64,000 nucleotides of DNA from UBA6115 sp012514225 (GCA_036756425.1 DAIOLC010000006.1:21785-85784); one strand, 5' to 3'. Counted from the stretch's first letter, positions 16,745 through 24,848 are shown. Numbers and translations: made by a program. The notes: generated by a model not told the origin, from the letters alone.

Positions 16745-17706
16745 GCGGTTTCCTTTCCGGGCGCCGGCACTCGCTGCCGGCCCCCAAAGCCCATGGAGAG
16801 CGCGTCCGTCGGGCAGGCGTTGACACAGTCGCCGCAGCGGACGCATTCGGGGTGGTTGAGCTGGGCGATGGGGTTCAGGCACATCTGGCAGGCGCGCTCG
16901 CAGGCGCCGCAACGGATGCACTTCCCCTCCTCCAGCCTCAGGCGGTACAGGGACACCGGGTTGAGCGCGCCGTATACCGCGCCCAGGGGGCACAGGTACT
17001 TGCAGAAGGGCCGGTAGACGACGAGGCAGGCCAGCAGCGTGAGGGCCAGGATGGACATCTTCAGCAGGAACAGCGCGCCCGTCTCGAAGCGCGGGCCTGC
17101 TTCCCTTGGGAAGAGGTTGACCGGCGGCGCGCCCGGCAGGGGCGCCGCAACCGGCTGCCCCGCGCCCGGCGGGCTGAAATAGACCAGCGGGACGCCGGCC
17201 TCCAGCGTGCCCGCGGGGCAGACGTACTTGCAAAAGGCGGGGGAGGCCTCCCCTGCGGGGTTGTTCAGCAGCATCGGCATCAGGATGACGAAGATCAGCA
17301 GCACGGCGTATTTCACGTAGCGCAGCGCCTTGTCCCCGCGGAAGCGGTTGCGCTTAAGGGGGAATGGGATTTTGTGCAGCAGCTCCTGGATGAGCCCGAA
17401 GGGGCACAGAAAGCCGCAGACCATGCGCCCGAGGGTCGCGCCCAACAGCAGCAGGAAGCCGAAGACGTACAGGGACAGGGAGAAGGCCCGGCTGCCGATG
17501 ACGGCCTGCAGGGCGCCGATGGGGCAGGACAGCAGGGCGCCGGGGCAGGAATAGCAGTTGAGCCCCGGGTGGCACAGGTTTTTCAGGCTGCCCTGGTAAA
17601 TCTTGCCCGCGGCGAAGCCGGTCACGTAGGAGTTGGTGGCCGCCGCGAAAAAAAGCTGGATGGCGGTGCGGTGCCTGACGCGCAAAGTCTTGACGCGCTT
17701 AGCCAA
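16741..17706 (-). CDS. 4Fe-4S polyferredoxin, NapH/CcoG-like membrane electron carrier
   Basis: A 321-residue membrane protein with about five hydrophobic segments. It has a cysteine-rich N-terminal loop (CHPGLNCYSCPGALLSCPIG), two membrane-proximal C-x3-CP motifs (CGFLCPFG; CKYVCPAG, repeated later as CKYLCPLG), and two C-terminal 4Fe-4S ferredoxin sites (CIRCGACERACQMC and CVRCGDCVNACP). This is the layout of NapH/CcoG-type proteins that move electrons across the membrane. The TTG start at 17706 lies inside the end of the CXXC-peptide gene (8-nt overlap). With TlpA and the CXXC peptide it suggests a route of electrons from cytoplasm to exported thiols. Confidence 0.88.
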   Translation of the reverse strand: MAKRVKTLRVRHRTAIQLFFAAATNSYVTGFAAGKIYQGSLKNLCHPGLNCYSCPGALLSCPIGALQAVIGSRAFSLSLYVFGFLLLLGATLGRMVCGFLCPFGLIQELLHKIPFPLKRNRFRGDKALRYVKYAVLLIFVILMPMLLNNPAGEASPAFCKYVCPAGTLEAGVPLVYFSPPGAGQPVAAPLPGAPPVNLFPREAGPRFETGALFLLKMSILALTLLACLVVYRPFCKYLCPLGAVYGALNPVSLYRLRLEEGKCIRCGACERACQMCLNPIAQLNHPECVRCGDCVNACPTDALSMGFGGRQRVPAPGKETA

Positions 17707-17869
17707 TGCCGATGCACTCCAGGCAGATGCGCACCGCCTTTTGCAGCAAGACGGCCGCCTCGCCCCGCAGCACGCCCCAGGCGATCAGCAGGGCGCCCAG
17801 GAGGGCGGCGGGCAGCCAGAGGCGTTCAGCCGCCGGTGGTTCCTTCCGGGGCCGGGACGGCGTTGTCAT
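17699..17869 (-). CDS. CD1871A-type CXXC motif small membrane peptide
   Basis: A 56-residue ORF easily missed because it overlaps both neighbours: 44 nt of the TlpA gene and 8 nt of the polyferredoxin gene. It has a basic N-terminus, one hydrophobic helix (about residues 18-33), a conserved GE, and the invariant C-terminal ending ICLECIGIG with Cys49 and Cys52. That ending is diagnostic of the CD1871A family of CXXC peptides. Start ATG at 17869 is the only reasonable one, with a GGAGG-like stretch 11 nt upstream. Its position between a thioredoxin and a polyferredoxin suggests a membrane redox adaptor. Confidence 0.85.
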   Translation of the reverse strand: MTTPSRPRKEPPAAERLWLPAALLGALLIAWGVLRGEAAVLLQKAVRICLECIGIG

Positions 17870-18473
17870 CGGTCTTGTTGCCCTCCTCCTCCAGTTTGGC
17901 CAGGAAGCCGTCGATGGTCTGCGCCCAGCCGGCCTTGTCCCTGGCGCCGGTGAGAATGTCGCGGATGTAGCCCTCCCCGTCGATGAGCCAGGTGGTGGGC
18001 AGCACCTCGACCTGCAGGCCGTAGTCCGGCGCGTACATCAGCGCGAACAGGTTCTGGTCGGGGTTGAGCAGGGGATAGGTCAGCCCCATGTCCTGCTGCA
18101 GCTTGAGCGCCAGCTCGTTTTTCTCGGCGTCCGGCACGATGCCCTCGCCTTCCCTCACCGTCATGCCCTCGCTGTGCAGGCCGATGATGTGGATTCTGCC
18201 GGCGTATTCCTTCGCCAGCTCCTCCAGGTGGGGCATCTCGCCCACGCAGGGGGGGCACCAGGTGGCCCAGATGTTCAGGAAGATGGGGGTCCCATTGAAC
18301 ACCGAGGCGTCAAAGGGCGTCCCGTCCAGATAGGTCAGGTTCATGGCGGCGAAGAAGTTCTGGGACGGCGCGGCTTCTTCCGCTTCCGGGGCGGGGGCCT
18401 CGGCCAGGCCGGACAGGGCGCCCAGGCACATCAGCAGGGCCAGCAGCAGGGCGGCGGTCGTTTTACGGGTCAT
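17826..18473 (-). CDS. TlpA-like thioredoxin family protein (exported)
   Basis: A 215-aa exported thiol-disulfide protein of the TlpA/ResA type. The signal sequence (about 1-26) contains a Cys at 16 but preceded by Met, so it is not a lipobox. The catalytic ATWCPPC motif (Cys73, Cys76) opens a thioredoxin fold, and the cis-Pro region VLPTTWLID is present. A long insert between them matches reductive TlpA/ResA proteins. Its ATG overlaps the pyrimidine phosphorylase stop by 4 nt. It is expected to reduce disulfides outside the membrane using electrons from the adjacent polyferredoxin/CXXC pair. Confidence 0.9.
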   Translation of the reverse strand: MTRKTTAALLLALLMCLGALSGLAEAPAPEAEEAAPSQNFFAAMNLTYLDGTPFDASVFNGTPIFLNIWATWCPPCVGEMPHLEELAKEYAGRIHIIGLHSEGMTVREGEGIVPDAEKNELALKLQQDMGLTYPLLNPDQNLFALMYAPDYGLQVEVLPTTWLIDGEGYIRDILTGARDKAGWAQTIDGFLAKLEEEGNKTDDNAVPAPEGTTGG

Positions 18474-19792
18474 TGCGTTTCCTTTCCGTCCGGCGCGATG
18501 CGCGCGCGGATCAGCGGCGGGATGTGGGGCGGGGTGTCGGAGAAGCGCAGGGAATCGCGCAGCATCCGGGCCGCTTCCCCGGACGGGGCTTTGGCCGCAT
18601 GGCGCAGTTCCGCGACGGGCTCCCCCTCCCTCAGGTAATCCCCGACGCGCTTGAAGAGGATATACCCGGCGGCGGGGTCGATGACGTCGTCCTTGGTGAG
18701 CCGACCCGCGCCCAGCGCCTGGGCGGCCAGGCCGGCCTGCTCGGTGTCCATCCGGGCGAGGTAGCCGCTTTGGGGGGCCAGGACCGGCGTGGCCTTTTCC
18801 GCCTGGGGCAGCAGGCCCGTGTCGTCGCACACCCGGCCGTCCCCGCCCTGGGCTTCAATCATCCTGCGCAGGCGTTCCAGGCCCCTTCCCTCCCTGAGCG
18901 CCGCCTCCAGCAGGCCCCGGGCGCCCGGCTCGTCCTTTGCGACGCCGCCCAGCAGCAGCATCTGCGCGCCCAGCGCCAGGGAAACGGCCAGCAGCGGGCC
19001 CTGGCTCCGCCCGGCCAGGGTGTCGATGGCTTCCTTCACCTCCAGGGCGTTGCCCACGTGGCTGCCCAGGGGCTCGTCCATGCCGGTGATGAGGGCGGCC
19101 ATGCGCCGCCCGGCGCGCCGCCCGATGTCCGTCATCGCGCGGGCCAGGGCCAGGCAGTCCTCCAGGGTCTTCATCAGCGCGCCGGAGCCCACCTTCACGT
19201 CCAGCACGATGCCCTGCGCGCCGCCGGCCAGCTTCTTGGACATGATGGAGGAGGCGATCAGGGGGATGGCGTCCACCGTGCTGGTCACGTCCCGCAGGGC
19301 GTAGAGCCGCTTGTCCGCGGGCGCCAGCTCCCCGGACTGGCCCACCACGCAGCAGCCCACCTCCCGGGCGATGCGCAGGAACTCCGCCTCCGGAAGCTCC
19401 GTCCGGAAGCCCGGGATGCTCTCCAGCTTGTCCACCGTGCCCCCGGTATGGCCCAGGCCGCGGCCGGACATCTTGACCACCTTGCCCCCGCAGGCGGCCA
19501 CCAGGGGCGCCAGGATGAGGGTGGTGGTGTCGCCCACGCCGCCGGTGGAATGCTTGTCCACCGGGACGCCGCCCACCTCCGGGGAGAGCATGTCGCCGGT
19601 TTTGGCCATCGCCAGGGTCAGCTGCGCGGTCTCACGCGCGTCCATGCCGTTGATGCGGATGGCCATCAGGAGGGCCGCCAGCTGGTAGTCCGGCGTGCCC
19701 GGGTCGGCGGCCGCGCGGGCGAATTCGTCAATCTGCGCCTCGGTCAGCGCCTTGCCGGATTTCTTGGCCGCGATGATATCAATGAACGCCAT
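18470..19792 (-). CDS. pdp: Pyrimidine-nucleoside phosphorylase
   Basis: Cytosolic enzyme cleaving uridine, thymidine and deoxyuridine with phosphate. The 440-aa protein has the usual length and clear family motifs: the phosphate-binding DKHSTGGVGDTTTL, SGRGLGHTGGTVDKLESIPG, an ASSIMSKKLAGG region and LDVKVGSGA. The C-terminal PYNP domain is present. It heads an operon whose other four genes are extracytoplasmic redox proteins, an odd metabolic partner, and all junctions overlap. The nucleoside importer encoded at 48.4-53.5 kb could supply substrate. Confidence 0.95.
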   Translation of the reverse strand: MAFIDIIAAKKSGKALTEAQIDEFARAAADPGTPDYQLAALLMAIRINGMDARETAQLTLAMAKTGDMLSPEVGGVPVDKHSTGGVGDTTTLILAPLVAACGGKVVKMSGRGLGHTGGTVDKLESIPGFRTELPEAEFLRIAREVGCCVVGQSGELAPADKRLYALRDVTSTVDAIPLIASSIMSKKLAGGAQGIVLDVKVGSGALMKTLEDCLALARAMTDIGRRAGRRMAALITGMDEPLGSHVGNALEVKEAIDTLAGRSQGPLLAVSLALGAQMLLLGGVAKDEPGARGLLEAALREGRGLERLRRMIEAQGGDGRVCDDTGLLPQAEKATPVLAPQSGYLARMDTEQAGLAAQALGAGRLTKDDVIDPAAGYILFKRVGDYLREGEPVAELRHAAKAPSGEAARMLRDSLRFSDTPPHIPPLIRARIAPDGKETQ

Positions 19793-19825
19793 GGCCGCCC
19801 CTTTTCATGCGTTTTGCGTGAGGAA

Positions 19826-19854
19826 AGTATAGCACAAGGGCTTTTCCGGCGCAA
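19826..19854 (-). promoter_or_regulatory. Promoter of pdp-redox operon, extended -10
   Basis: Minus strand: TTGCGC (19854-19849), 17 bp, TATACT (19831-19826), with TGC immediately before the -10. The ATG of pdp lies 33 nt further on. Confidence 0.65.
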
Positions 19855-19856
19855 AG

Positions 19857-19895
19857 CGGGCGGGCCTTCAAGGCGCGGGGGAGCGGCCCGCCCGC
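19857..19895 (-). terminator. Terminator hairpin after the DUF2927 gene
   Basis: An 11-bp GC stem (GCGGGCGGGCC at 19857-19867 with GGCCCGCCCGC at 19885-19895), followed on the minus strand by TTTG. It separates the DUF2927 gene from the pdp promoter. Confidence 0.65.
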
Positions 19896-19900
19896 TTCCT

Positions 19901-20569
19901 TTACAGCCCCAGCGCCTTGAGCGCGGTCTCGCCGTCCATGCCGGGCCTGAGCCGGCGGTCGTACAGGAGGTTCAGCAGCCGCCAGTCCAGTTCGCTCAGC
20001 CGCTGGGTGGCGGTCCAGGGCTGGTAGAGGATGCTGTCCTCATGGGTGCCGATGTCGTTGGACAGGCCCAGCCCGCCGGTGATTTCCTCCAGCAGCAGGT
20101 GGTTGCGCGCCGCCTGGTCGGTCACGTCCGAGGCGATGACGACGTTGACCCTGACAATCTGCTGCGCCCCGTCCCACCAGAAGGCGAAATAGCCCCAGTT
20201 GCCGCTGACGTAGCTGGGCTCGTAATCCGCCAGCCGGTCCAGCGGCGCGTACCAGACGGTCAGGTTGGCGTCCCCTTCGCTGGGGACGACGCTGATTTCG
20301 GGCAGGCCGTCCACCTTGTCCGCCAGCTCCTTAAGGAAGGCGTGCAGGGTGCCCAGGTCCTCCCTTGTCGGCTCCCCGCCAACGAAGACGCGCAGGGGCT
20401 CCGCCCAGCGGCGCAGGGCGTCGTCCCCGGCGGCCCCGTATTCCGGGCGGAAGGCGGCCGTCAGGAAGGCCTCCCTCAGCCCCGTGTTCTCCGCCCGGTC
20501 CGTGGCGGCCAGCGGGCAAAGCAGCAGGGCGAGGGCGAGCAGCAGGGCGGCCGGGCGGCGGTTTTTCAA
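19901..20569 (-). CDS. DUF2927 domain-containing exported protein
   Basis: About 222 aa with a signal peptide (about 1-27). The family signature is in the C-terminal half: NHLLLEEITGGLGLSNDIG, the SILYQ segment and LLNLLYDRRLRPGM, which contains the metzincin-like region of DUF2927. The domain is thought to be protease-like, but the usual HExxH is not obvious here (the corresponding segment reads HLLLEEI), so activity is uncertain. A TTG start at 20569 is chosen because an AGGAA ribosome site precedes it and it gives a proper signal peptide. An ATG at 20641 would overlap the response-regulator promoter. It is divergent from the two-component system and shares its control region. Confidence 0.75.
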   Translation of the reverse strand: MKNRRPAALLLALALLLCPLAATDRAENTGLREAFLTAAFRPEYGAAGDDALRRWAEPLRVFVGGEPTREDLGTLHAFLKELADKVDGLPEISVVPSEGDANLTVWYAPLDRLADYEPSYVSGNWGYFAFWWDGAQQIVRVNVVIASDVTDQAARNHLLLEEITGGLGLSNDIGTHEDSILYQPWTATQRLSELDWRLLNLLYDRRLRPGMDGETALKALGL

Positions 20570-20623
20570 GGGGGTTCCTTTCGTGCGCGTAGATTCCGCT
20601 GGGCCGAGTATACCAGCGCTTCT

Positions 20624-20667
20624 GTTACATCTCCATGACAACTTTCAAAACTTGGGCATGGTATACT
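20624..20667 (+). promoter_or_regulatory. Response-regulator promoter with 11-bp-spaced direct half-sites
   Basis: Two half-sites, GTTACA (20624-20629) and ATGACA (20635-20640), start exactly 11 bp apart, the spacing used by OmpR/PhoB-class regulators. A TGGTATACT extended -10 (TATACT 20662-20667) follows with no good -35. The same block occurs upstream of the exported-protein gene at 22807. Autoregulation is inferred. Confidence 0.6.
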
Positions 20668-20690
20668 GGCGGCATAGACGGAGGTGGGAA

Positions 20691-21362
20691 ATGCCGCCGG
20701 ATATCCTGATTGCCGAGGACGACCGCGCCATCGCGGAGCTCGTCGAGATGACGCTGCGCGTCTCCGGGCACGCGACCGTTATCTGCCAGGACGGCACGGA
20801 GACCTTCGAAAAACTGAAGCGGGAGCGCTACGACCTGCTTATCCTGGACGTCATGCTGCCGGGGATGGACGGGTTCGAGCTGATGGAGGCGCTGCGGGCG
20901 GCGGGCGTCGCCGCACCGCCGGTGCTGTTCCTCACCGCGCGCATCGACGTGAAGGACCGCGTGCGCGGGCTGAGGCTGGGGGCGGAGGACTATATGCTCA
21001 AGCCCTTCCACCCGGTGGAGCTGCAAGCCCGGGCGGAGGGCATCCTGCGCCGTCACCGAAAGGAGGACGCGGGCCTGCGCGCGCTGGGGGTGGAATTGAA
21101 CCCCGACTCCCGGGAGGTGCTCAAGGACGGGCAGCCGGTGGAGCTGACGCCCCAGGAGTTCGAGCTGCTCAGGATGCTGCTGACCCACCGCAACATGGCC
21201 CTGTCCCGGGAGCAGCTGCTGCAGGCCGCCTGGGGCTACGACTACATGGGCGGCACCCGGACGGTGGACATGCACGTGCAGCGCCTGCGTGCCAAACTGG
21301 GCTGGGAGGAGGCCATCAAGACGGTCTACAAGCTGGGCTACCGGCTGGAGGCGCCGCGGTGA
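20691..21362 (+). CDS. OmpR-family response regulator
   Basis: A 223-aa two-domain regulator. The receiver domain (1-118) has the acidic pair Asp10/Asp11, phospho-acceptor Asp53, Thr82 and Lys104. The winged-helix DNA-binding domain (about 128-221) ends in the usual TVYKLGYRLE motif. The ATG follows a GGAGGTGGG ribosome site. The stop overlaps the kinase GTG start (GTGA), a coupled pair. Its probable binding site is a direct repeat seen upstream of itself and upstream of the exported-protein gene downstream of the kinase, so it probably controls both. Confidence 0.93.
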   Translation: MPPDILIAEDDRAIAELVEMTLRVSGHATVICQDGTETFEKLKRERYDLLILDVMLPGMDGFELMEALRAAGVAAPPVLFLTARIDVKDRVRGLRLGAEDYMLKPFHPVELQARAEGILRRHRKEDAGLRALGVELNPDSREVLKDGQPVELTPQEFELLRMLLTHRNMALSREQLLQAAWGYDYMGGTRTVDMHVQRLRAKLGWEEAIKTVYKLGYRLEAPR

Positions 21363-22738
21363 AGCTGTTCACCCGCATCCTGCTGCTGACGCTGAGCCTG
21401 GCGCTGGTCTTCGGCGCGGCGCTCTCTGCGCTGACGCTCAGGCGCGCCTTCCTGGACAACCTGTCCCGGGAGCTGGAGCGCGGGGTGCAAAACAGCGGCG
21501 CGCTGGCCGCCTCCCTCCTCTCCGGCATCAACGCCTACGCGGCGCTGCGGGACGGGGACGCCGCTCCCCGCGCCGCGCGCATCTCCGCCCAGTACCTGGA
21601 GCCCGGCGCCCATTTCGCGCTGGTGGACGCGCAGGGCGTGCTCGTCTTCGACAATTTCGACGGGCAGACCGCCGGGGTGATGGACCGGATGCCGGAAGCG
21701 GCCGGGCAGTACCGCCTGGTGCGCCTGCCCGGCGGCACCTTCCAGGCGCTCAAGCGGGACGTTTTGACCCTGCAGGGGGATTACCGGCTGCTGTACGCCC
21801 AGCGCCTGGACCGGGTGTACCGCCAGATGGAGGAGCAGACCCGGGGCGCCGTGCTGCTGCTGGTTTTGCTGTGCCTGGCGCTGGGCGCGCTGCTGTTTGC
21901 AGGCCTGAAGGCCTCCTTCCGGCCGCTGCGCCTGCTGGGGAAGGCCGCGGGCGACATCGCCCGGGGCGACTTTTCCGCCCGCGCGCCGGTCATCCGGCCG
22001 GAGGACGAGGTGGGCCGGCTGGCCCTGCGCTTCAACGACATGGCGCAAGCCACCCAGGCGCACGTGGCGCGGCTGACGGAGCAGGATCAGGCGCAGAAGC
22101 GCTTTATCGCCGACATGGCGCATGAATTGAAGACCCCGCTGACGAGCATCATCGGATACGCCGACCTGCTGCGCCGCCACGAGCTGGACGAGGAGCGGCG
22201 CGCACGGGCGCTGGACGCCATCGCCCGGCAGGGCGAGCGGCTGGAGCGGATGGGTTTCAAGCTCCTGTACCTGGCGCGGCTGGAGGGCGGCCAGGCGCCG
22301 GCGCTTCTGGACTGCGACGCGGGGGAACTGCTGGAGGAGGCCGCGCTGGCCTTCCGGGGGCTGGCGGAGGAACAAGGCGTTTCCCTGCTGGCGGACGCGC
22401 AGCCGGCCCGCTGGCGCTGCGACCGGGACCTGATGCTGGCGCTGGCGCAGAACCTGCTCTCCAACGCCCTGAAGGCGTCCGCCCCCGGCCAGCGCGTCAC
22501 CCTCAGGGCGCGGCAGGCGTTCCTGGAGGTGGAGGACGAAGGCGAGGGCATCCCCCCGGAGCACTTGCCCCACGTGCGGGAGGCATTCTACACGGCGGAC
22601 AGGAGCCGCTCCCGGCAGGGCGCCGGCCTGGGCCTGGCGCTGTGCGAGCGCATCGCCCTGCTGCACGGGGCCCGGATGGACATCGACTCCGCGCCGGGGC
22701 GGGGTACCCGGGTGAGGGTAACGTTTACAGGTCCGTGA
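21359..22738 (+). CDS. Sensor histidine kinase
   Basis: A 459-aa membrane kinase. A first transmembrane helix (about 6-28), an extracytoplasmic sensor of about 130 residues (with a PAS/Cache-like stretch containing FALVDAQGVLVFDNF), a second helix (about 161-183) and a HAMP region are followed by the H-box at His255 (HELKTPLTSIIGY). N-box QNLLSNALKAS, EDEGEGIPPE and GAGLGLALCERI complete the ATPase domain. GTG start overlaps the regulator stop. The 3' end of the gene carries half-sites of the next promoter. The signal is unknown; the target gene product is exported, so an envelope signal is likely. Confidence 0.93.
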   Translation: MKLFTRILLLTLSLALVFGAALSALTLRRAFLDNLSRELERGVQNSGALAASLLSGINAYAALRDGDAAPRAARISAQYLEPGAHFALVDAQGVLVFDNFDGQTAGVMDRMPEAAGQYRLVRLPGGTFQALKRDVLTLQGDYRLLYAQRLDRVYRQMEEQTRGAVLLLVLLCLALGALLFAGLKASFRPLRLLGKAAGDIARGDFSARAPVIRPEDEVGRLALRFNDMAQATQAHVARLTEQDQAQKRFIADMAHELKTPLTSIIGYADLLRRHELDEERRARALDAIARQGERLERMGFKLLYLARLEGGQAPALLDCDAGELLEEAALAFRGLAEEQGVSLLADAQPARWRCDRDLMLALAQNLLSNALKASAPGQRVTLRARQAFLEVEDEGEGIPPEHLPHVREAFYTADRSRSRQGAGLGLALCERIALLHGARMDIDSAPGRGTRVRVTFTGP

Positions 22739-22777
22739 CGCCGGGGGGACAACTCTGAAACCTCCGCCTGCGATACT
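22724..22777 (+). promoter_or_regulatory. Promoter of the exported-protein gene, three 11-bp-spaced half-sites
   Basis: Half-sites TTTACA (22724), GTGACG (22735) and GGGACA (22746) start exactly 11 bp apart. TGCGATACT with -10 GATACT at 22772-22777 follows. The stretch from GACAACT to ATACTGG-GGCA is shared with the response-regulator promoter. The distance from the promoter-proximal half-site to the -10 is 26 bp here and 27 bp there. Confidence 0.6.
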
Positions 22778-22806
22778 GGGGGCACCAAGTAAAGGAGGAA
22801 GCGGAG

Positions 22807-24636
22807 ATGAAAAACAAAAAAGCCGCGTTCTTTGCCCTGCTGTGCGCCCTGGTCATGCTGGGCGCGGCGGCTTCCCTGCCCCTGGTGATGCGCGGGGCTG
22901 CGGAGGACAGCCTGAGCCTGGCGGGCGCCTTCGACCAGCGCGCCACCGGGGCGGCGGGCGACGCCGTATGGACGGCGGGACCGGCCCGGCCGGCTGACCC
23001 TTTGCCCACGGCCGTAGCCGGGGCGACCGGGACGCCGCGCTCACCGGAAGCCCTGCAGCCCACGCCCGAACCCGGGAAAACGGAGGTGCCGCCGCCCCTT
23101 TCGGCGTCCACGCCGCGGACGGAGGCCTTGCCCTTGGCGGCGCTGCCCTCGCCCAGCCCCGCCCCCATCCCCTTGATGCAGCCCTTTCCGATCTACAGCC
23201 CAGGCCTTGCCGCGGGCGGGGCGCCGCCCGACTGGCGCAGCGCGCTGCAGGCTGTCGAAGCGGTGGATTTCCCGAATATGGAGGGCGTGAAGCGCCTGAT
23301 GGCCTTCCTGGGCGCGGACGACTCCGCCGAGCGCCCCTTCTCCCTCTACGCGGTCGTCGGGGGCGGGCTCTACCTCGCCGAGGCCGTGGGCGGCGGCAGC
23401 CTGTCGGAGCAGAAGATTTACCGGGGGATACTGTCCAACCTGCAGGACGACCCGATGTTCGTGCCCGCGGACGCCGCCCGGGAGGCGGCTGGCTGGCCGG
23501 TCCTTTTGGCGTCCGTCAACGGGGAGGCGAAGGCGGCGTGCGTCGCCGGGGAGGGCTGGCTGCTGATGCCTGTCGCGGTCTTCCTGCGCGCTGGGGAACA
23601 GGGCCTGGCGACCCTGCCGGCCGCCCGTTACGCGCAGCTGAAGGACGAATTGCGGCAGGAGGCGGAACAGGCGCTGCAGGGGCCCGCTTCAGACCAGGTC
23701 AAGCGCTGCCGGGAGATAATCGACAAAGACCTGCGGCTCGACCCGGACAAGGCCCTGTATACCGTCATCCGCGCGGAACCCTACGTCACCGGGCCCGGCT
23801 GGGAATACCTGAGCGCCGGTTACCACCTGACCGTCGTGCAAAACAGCGACGGGTCGCAGTACATCCTGACGGTCGACCTGCTGAAGGGCCGGCTCATCGG
23901 CGTGGCGGAGGAGGGCGCGGAACCCCTGCTCAAAACCCACGCACGGCTGGTCGGCTGGGCGCTGGAGGGCCCGGACGACCTGCAGCTGCAATCCGTCGCG
24001 GAGCAGGCCATGTCCATGCTGGAGGGCTTGGCGGGCATTCCCTTCCGGCAGCAGGAAGGGCAGTGGGAGCGGACCGTCGTTCTGGGGAGCGAGCCTGGGA
24101 GCCCGTCCGCCTACGATATCCAGCTACAGCCGGTCGACGCGGTGGCGGACATGATGGATCCGCAGGGCAAGGTGTTCGAATCGTTTGCGCTGCAGCTGCG
24201 GGAGGACTTTCAGCTGCAGGGCTTCAACCGCTATCCCGGCATGATTGCCGGTTCGGCCTACCGCGGCGCGGCCTTCGGAAGCGGCGAGGGGGACTTGCTG
24301 AACATGTACGAGGTGGAGGTCCGCGCGCGGCTGTGGGGCGGGGACGCCGCTGTCGGCCGGGTGCGCGACGCCGTGGAGAAACGCGACACGCTGGTGAACG
24401 GCGCCATCGCGGCCGCCAGCCAGGGGCCGCTGCGATTCCGGGTGCTCTCCGTCGACAGCGTGGGCATCTCCAGCCTCGAGCCGTCCAACGGCGCCCCGCC
24501 CTTCTGCGATGTGACCCTGAACGCGGTCGTGGAGGAATCCTCCGGCGCGCGCTACCAGGCGGAGGTGAAAGTCGGCGACGGCCTGGAGCCCTCCCTCCGG
24601 TCGCTCTACCTGCAATCGCCGGCGCCGGAAAACTGA
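22807..24636 (+). CDS. Exported protein of unknown function, putative target of the adjacent two-component system
   Basis: A 609-aa protein. A single N-terminal membrane segment (about 7-27) is followed by a low-complexity Pro/Thr/Ala linker (about 55-135) and a large globular region (about 140-605) that I do not recognise. The globular part contains repeated alpha-beta-like segments with conserved-looking YHLTVVQNSDGSQYILTVD and EVEVRARLWGG. It is preceded by an AAGGAGG site. The layout resembles clostridial anti-sigma or envelope-stress proteins with a surface C-terminal domain, but no homology is claimed. It is followed by a hairpin terminator and is apparently monocistronic. Confidence 0.7.
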   Translation: MKNKKAAFFALLCALVMLGAAASLPLVMRGAAEDSLSLAGAFDQRATGAAGDAVWTAGPARPADPLPTAVAGATGTPRSPEALQPTPEPGKTEVPPPLSASTPRTEALPLAALPSPSPAPIPLMQPFPIYSPGLAAGGAPPDWRSALQAVEAVDFPNMEGVKRLMAFLGADDSAERPFSLYAVVGGGLYLAEAVGGGSLSEQKIYRGILSNLQDDPMFVPADAAREAAGWPVLLASVNGEAKAACVAGEGWLLMPVAVFLRAGEQGLATLPAARYAQLKDELRQEAEQALQGPASDQVKRCREIIDKDLRLDPDKALYTVIRAEPYVTGPGWEYLSAGYHLTVVQNSDGSQYILTVDLLKGRLIGVAEEGAEPLLKTHARLVGWALEGPDDLQLQSVAEQAMSMLEGLAGIPFRQQEGQWERTVVLGSEPGSPSAYDIQLQPVDAVADMMDPQGKVFESFALQLREDFQLQGFNRYPGMIAGSAYRGAAFGSGEGDLLNMYEVEVRARLWGGDAAVGRVRDAVEKRDTLVNGAIAAASQGPLRFRVLSVDSVGISSLEPSNGAPPFCDVTLNAVVEESSGARYQAEVKVGDGLEPSLRSLYLQSPAPEN

Positions 24637-24669
24637 GGCGCGGAATACCTGTGAAGGTCGCGTAAATAA

Positions 24670-24698
24670 GCCGCCCCGCGGGAAACGGGGCGGCATTT
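24670..24698 (+). terminator. Rho-independent-type hairpin
   Basis: 9-bp stem GCCGCCCCG (24670-24678) with CGGGGCGGC (24686-24694), 7-nt loop, followed by a short ATTT. It ends the transcript of the exported-protein gene. Confidence 0.7.
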
Positions 24699-24796
24699 GC
24701 CAAAGCGGCGCGATGCCGGAAGCAATCCCCGTCCGTCCGGGCTTGAGGGACGCCGCCCGGCTTGGGTTCTGCCAACGGCTCCCCGCCCCCGTCCCG

Positions 24797-24824
24797 TTGC
24801 GCCAAAGCGGGGGTATGCTATAAT
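24797..24824 (+). promoter_or_regulatory. Promoter of the DUF1934-DivIC-Ppx gene set
   Basis: TTGCGC (24797-24802), 16 bp, TATAAT (24819-24824) with the extended TGC before it. An AGGAGG site and ATG follow within 25 nt. Confidence 0.75.
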
Positions 24825-24848
24825 TGAACCAGGCAGGAGGTGTTGCCG

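Noticed and set aside
12135..17017. Very long open frames on the plus strand opposite the TPR and redox genes (up to 1299 codons).
   Set aside because: High GC leaves few stops on the opposite strand. The translations are Gly/Ala/Arg/Gln-rich with no motifs, while the minus-strand frames match known families.
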